Origin: Flavobacteriaceae bacterium
GTDB lineage: Bacteria > Bacteroidota > Bacteroidia > Flavobacteriales > Flavobacteriaceae
Direction of reading: 5' to 3'
Assembly: GCA_023700885.1 (NCBI GenBank)
Contig: JAMPYA010000143.1
Coordinates: forward strand, 1 to 5,769
DNA length: 5,769 bases
Position numbers and translations under genes: made by a program. Of the stretch, positions 5,184 through 5,769 are shown one piece after another. Below the pieces are notes generated by a model, which was given only the letters and a program-made list of their open reading frames with translations, did no database searches and was not told the origin of the DNA. Positions within the stretch are counted from its first letter, which is position 1, and each line of letters opens with the position of its first letter.

Positions 5184-5769
5184 ATGAATCAGTTATATAC
5201 CAGTATAGGAATAAGTAAACAATCAGTTTATCAGTACGATAAACGACAAGTTTGCTTTGATCAAAAGCTGCAGCAATTGATTTATGAGGCGGATGAACTT
5301 CGTAAAGAGCATCCAGGTTGTGGGGTAGAAAAAATGTATTATACACTTAAACCTGATTTTATAGGAAGAGATCGATTTATCGATACTTTTATGGATTTGG
5401 GTTATCGTATTAAAAGGGTAAAGAATTATAGAAGAACCACTTATGCAGGGACTATTTATTATCCCAATCTAATTAAAGGAATGAGTGTAGAAATGCCATC
5501 CATAATTTGGCAATCGGATATTACTTACATTCGGATTGGAGAGCATTTTTACTATGCTGTATTCATTATTGATGTATATACCAAAAAGATTGTTGGTTAC
5601 CAGGTTTCTAATCACATGAGAGCTACAGCCAATGTAAAAGCTTTAAAAATGGCACTAAAAGAACACAAAGCACCATTAATACATCATTCTGATAGAGGAA
5701 GTCAATATACTTATGGTGAATATATCGCTCTTTTAAAAAGCAATGATTGTTCCATCAGTATGTCCTTGA
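5184..5769 (+). CDS. IS3-family transposase OrfB, DDE integrase (partial at 3' side)
   Basis: An open frame begins at ATG 5184, eight bases after the orfA stop and in the -1 frame relative to it, and runs off the window after 195 residues. Residues about 28-85 are the HTH_21-like region (HPGCGVEKMYY at 43-53). The rve integrase core starts near 105. The first catalytic aspartate is Asp112 in WQSDITYI and the second is Asp170 in HHSDRGSQYT. The matching glutamate, usually about 35 residues later, lies beyond the window, so catalytic completeness cannot be judged. It catalyses strand cleavage and transfer of the element, normally as the C-terminal part of OrfAB. A separate OrfB from ATG 5184 is possible, but the frame is open upstream to 5121. 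No stop or frameshift interrupts the visible part. Confidence 0.92.
   Translation, partial: MNQLYTSIGISKQSVYQYDKRQVCFDQKLQQLIYEADELRKEHPGCGVEKMYYTLKPDFIGRDRFIDTFMDLGYRIKRVKNYRRTTYAGTIYYPNLIKGMSVEMPSIIWQSDITYIRIGEHFYYAVFIIDVYTKKIVGYQVSNHMRATANVKALKMALKEHKAPLIHHSDRGSQYTYGEYIALLKSNDCSISMSL

Larger units (their letters stand above)
4734..5769 (+). mobile_element. IS3-family insertion sequence, left part (truncated by window end)
   Basis: A two-gene IS3 layout is visible: a small helix-turn-helix orfA followed by a DDE integrase orfB in the -1 frame. The left end is placed at or near the TG at 4734-4735, because the 7-bp array stops there and IS3 elements normally start with TG. The following bases (TGTACGTCCCTG) begin the presumed terminal inverted repeat. 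An alternative start is the TG at 4744. The right inverted repeat and target duplication lie beyond the window, so the boundary is provisional. The element is in the same orientation as the gene cluster. Nothing visible suggests decay: both reading frames are intact as far as shown. Confidence 0.85.

Overview
The window is AT-rich. Its genes lie tightly packed on the + strand and none has a clear Shine-Dalgarno sequence; the bases before each ATG are A/T-rich. One intergenic site resembles the Bacteroidetes -33/-7 promoter (TTG ... TAnnTTTG). The DAHP synthase with a C-terminal chorismate mutase domain, and the gene order pheA / aminotransferase / tyrA / DAHPS-CM / rsgA / dtd, also point to the phylum Bacteroidetes, probably class Flavobacteriia. 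The genus cannot be called from this window.

Positions 1-4663 hold a co-directional gene cluster with gaps of 66, 8, 18, 2 and 9 bp. It begins with the last codons of what is probably prephenate dehydratase (pheA). Next come a class I/II PLP aminotransferase, a prephenate dehydrogenase (tyrA), a fused DAHP synthase-chorismate mutase, the ribosome-assembly GTPase rsgA and the D-aminoacyl-tRNA deacylase dtd. Together the first four genes cover entry into the shikimate pathway (DAHP synthase) and the whole branch from chorismate to phenylalanine and tyrosine: mutase, dehydratase or dehydrogenase, then transamination. The last two genes serve ribosome maturation and tRNA quality control and appear to ride in the same transcript.

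Positions 4664-5769 are accessory. A degenerate 7-bp-periodic array (about 4651-4734) starts in the last codons of dtd and runs straight into the left end of an IS3-family insertion sequence. That element has orfA (helix-turn-helix plus coiled coil) and orfB (DDE integrase, cut by the window end). A textbook A-AAA-AAC slippery heptamer, in phase with orfA, lies directly after the last upstream stop in the orfB frame, so an OrfAB fusion by -1 frameshifting is likely. A second, cleaner array of the same 7-bp family (about 67-116) lies between pheA and the aminotransferase gene.

I see no new multi-gene system here. The items most worth a second look are the two related heptad arrays, both beginning at the stop codon of the preceding gene, the junction of one of them with the IS, the frameshift signal and start-site hairpin of the IS, and two active-site substitutions in the aromatic amino acid enzymes.
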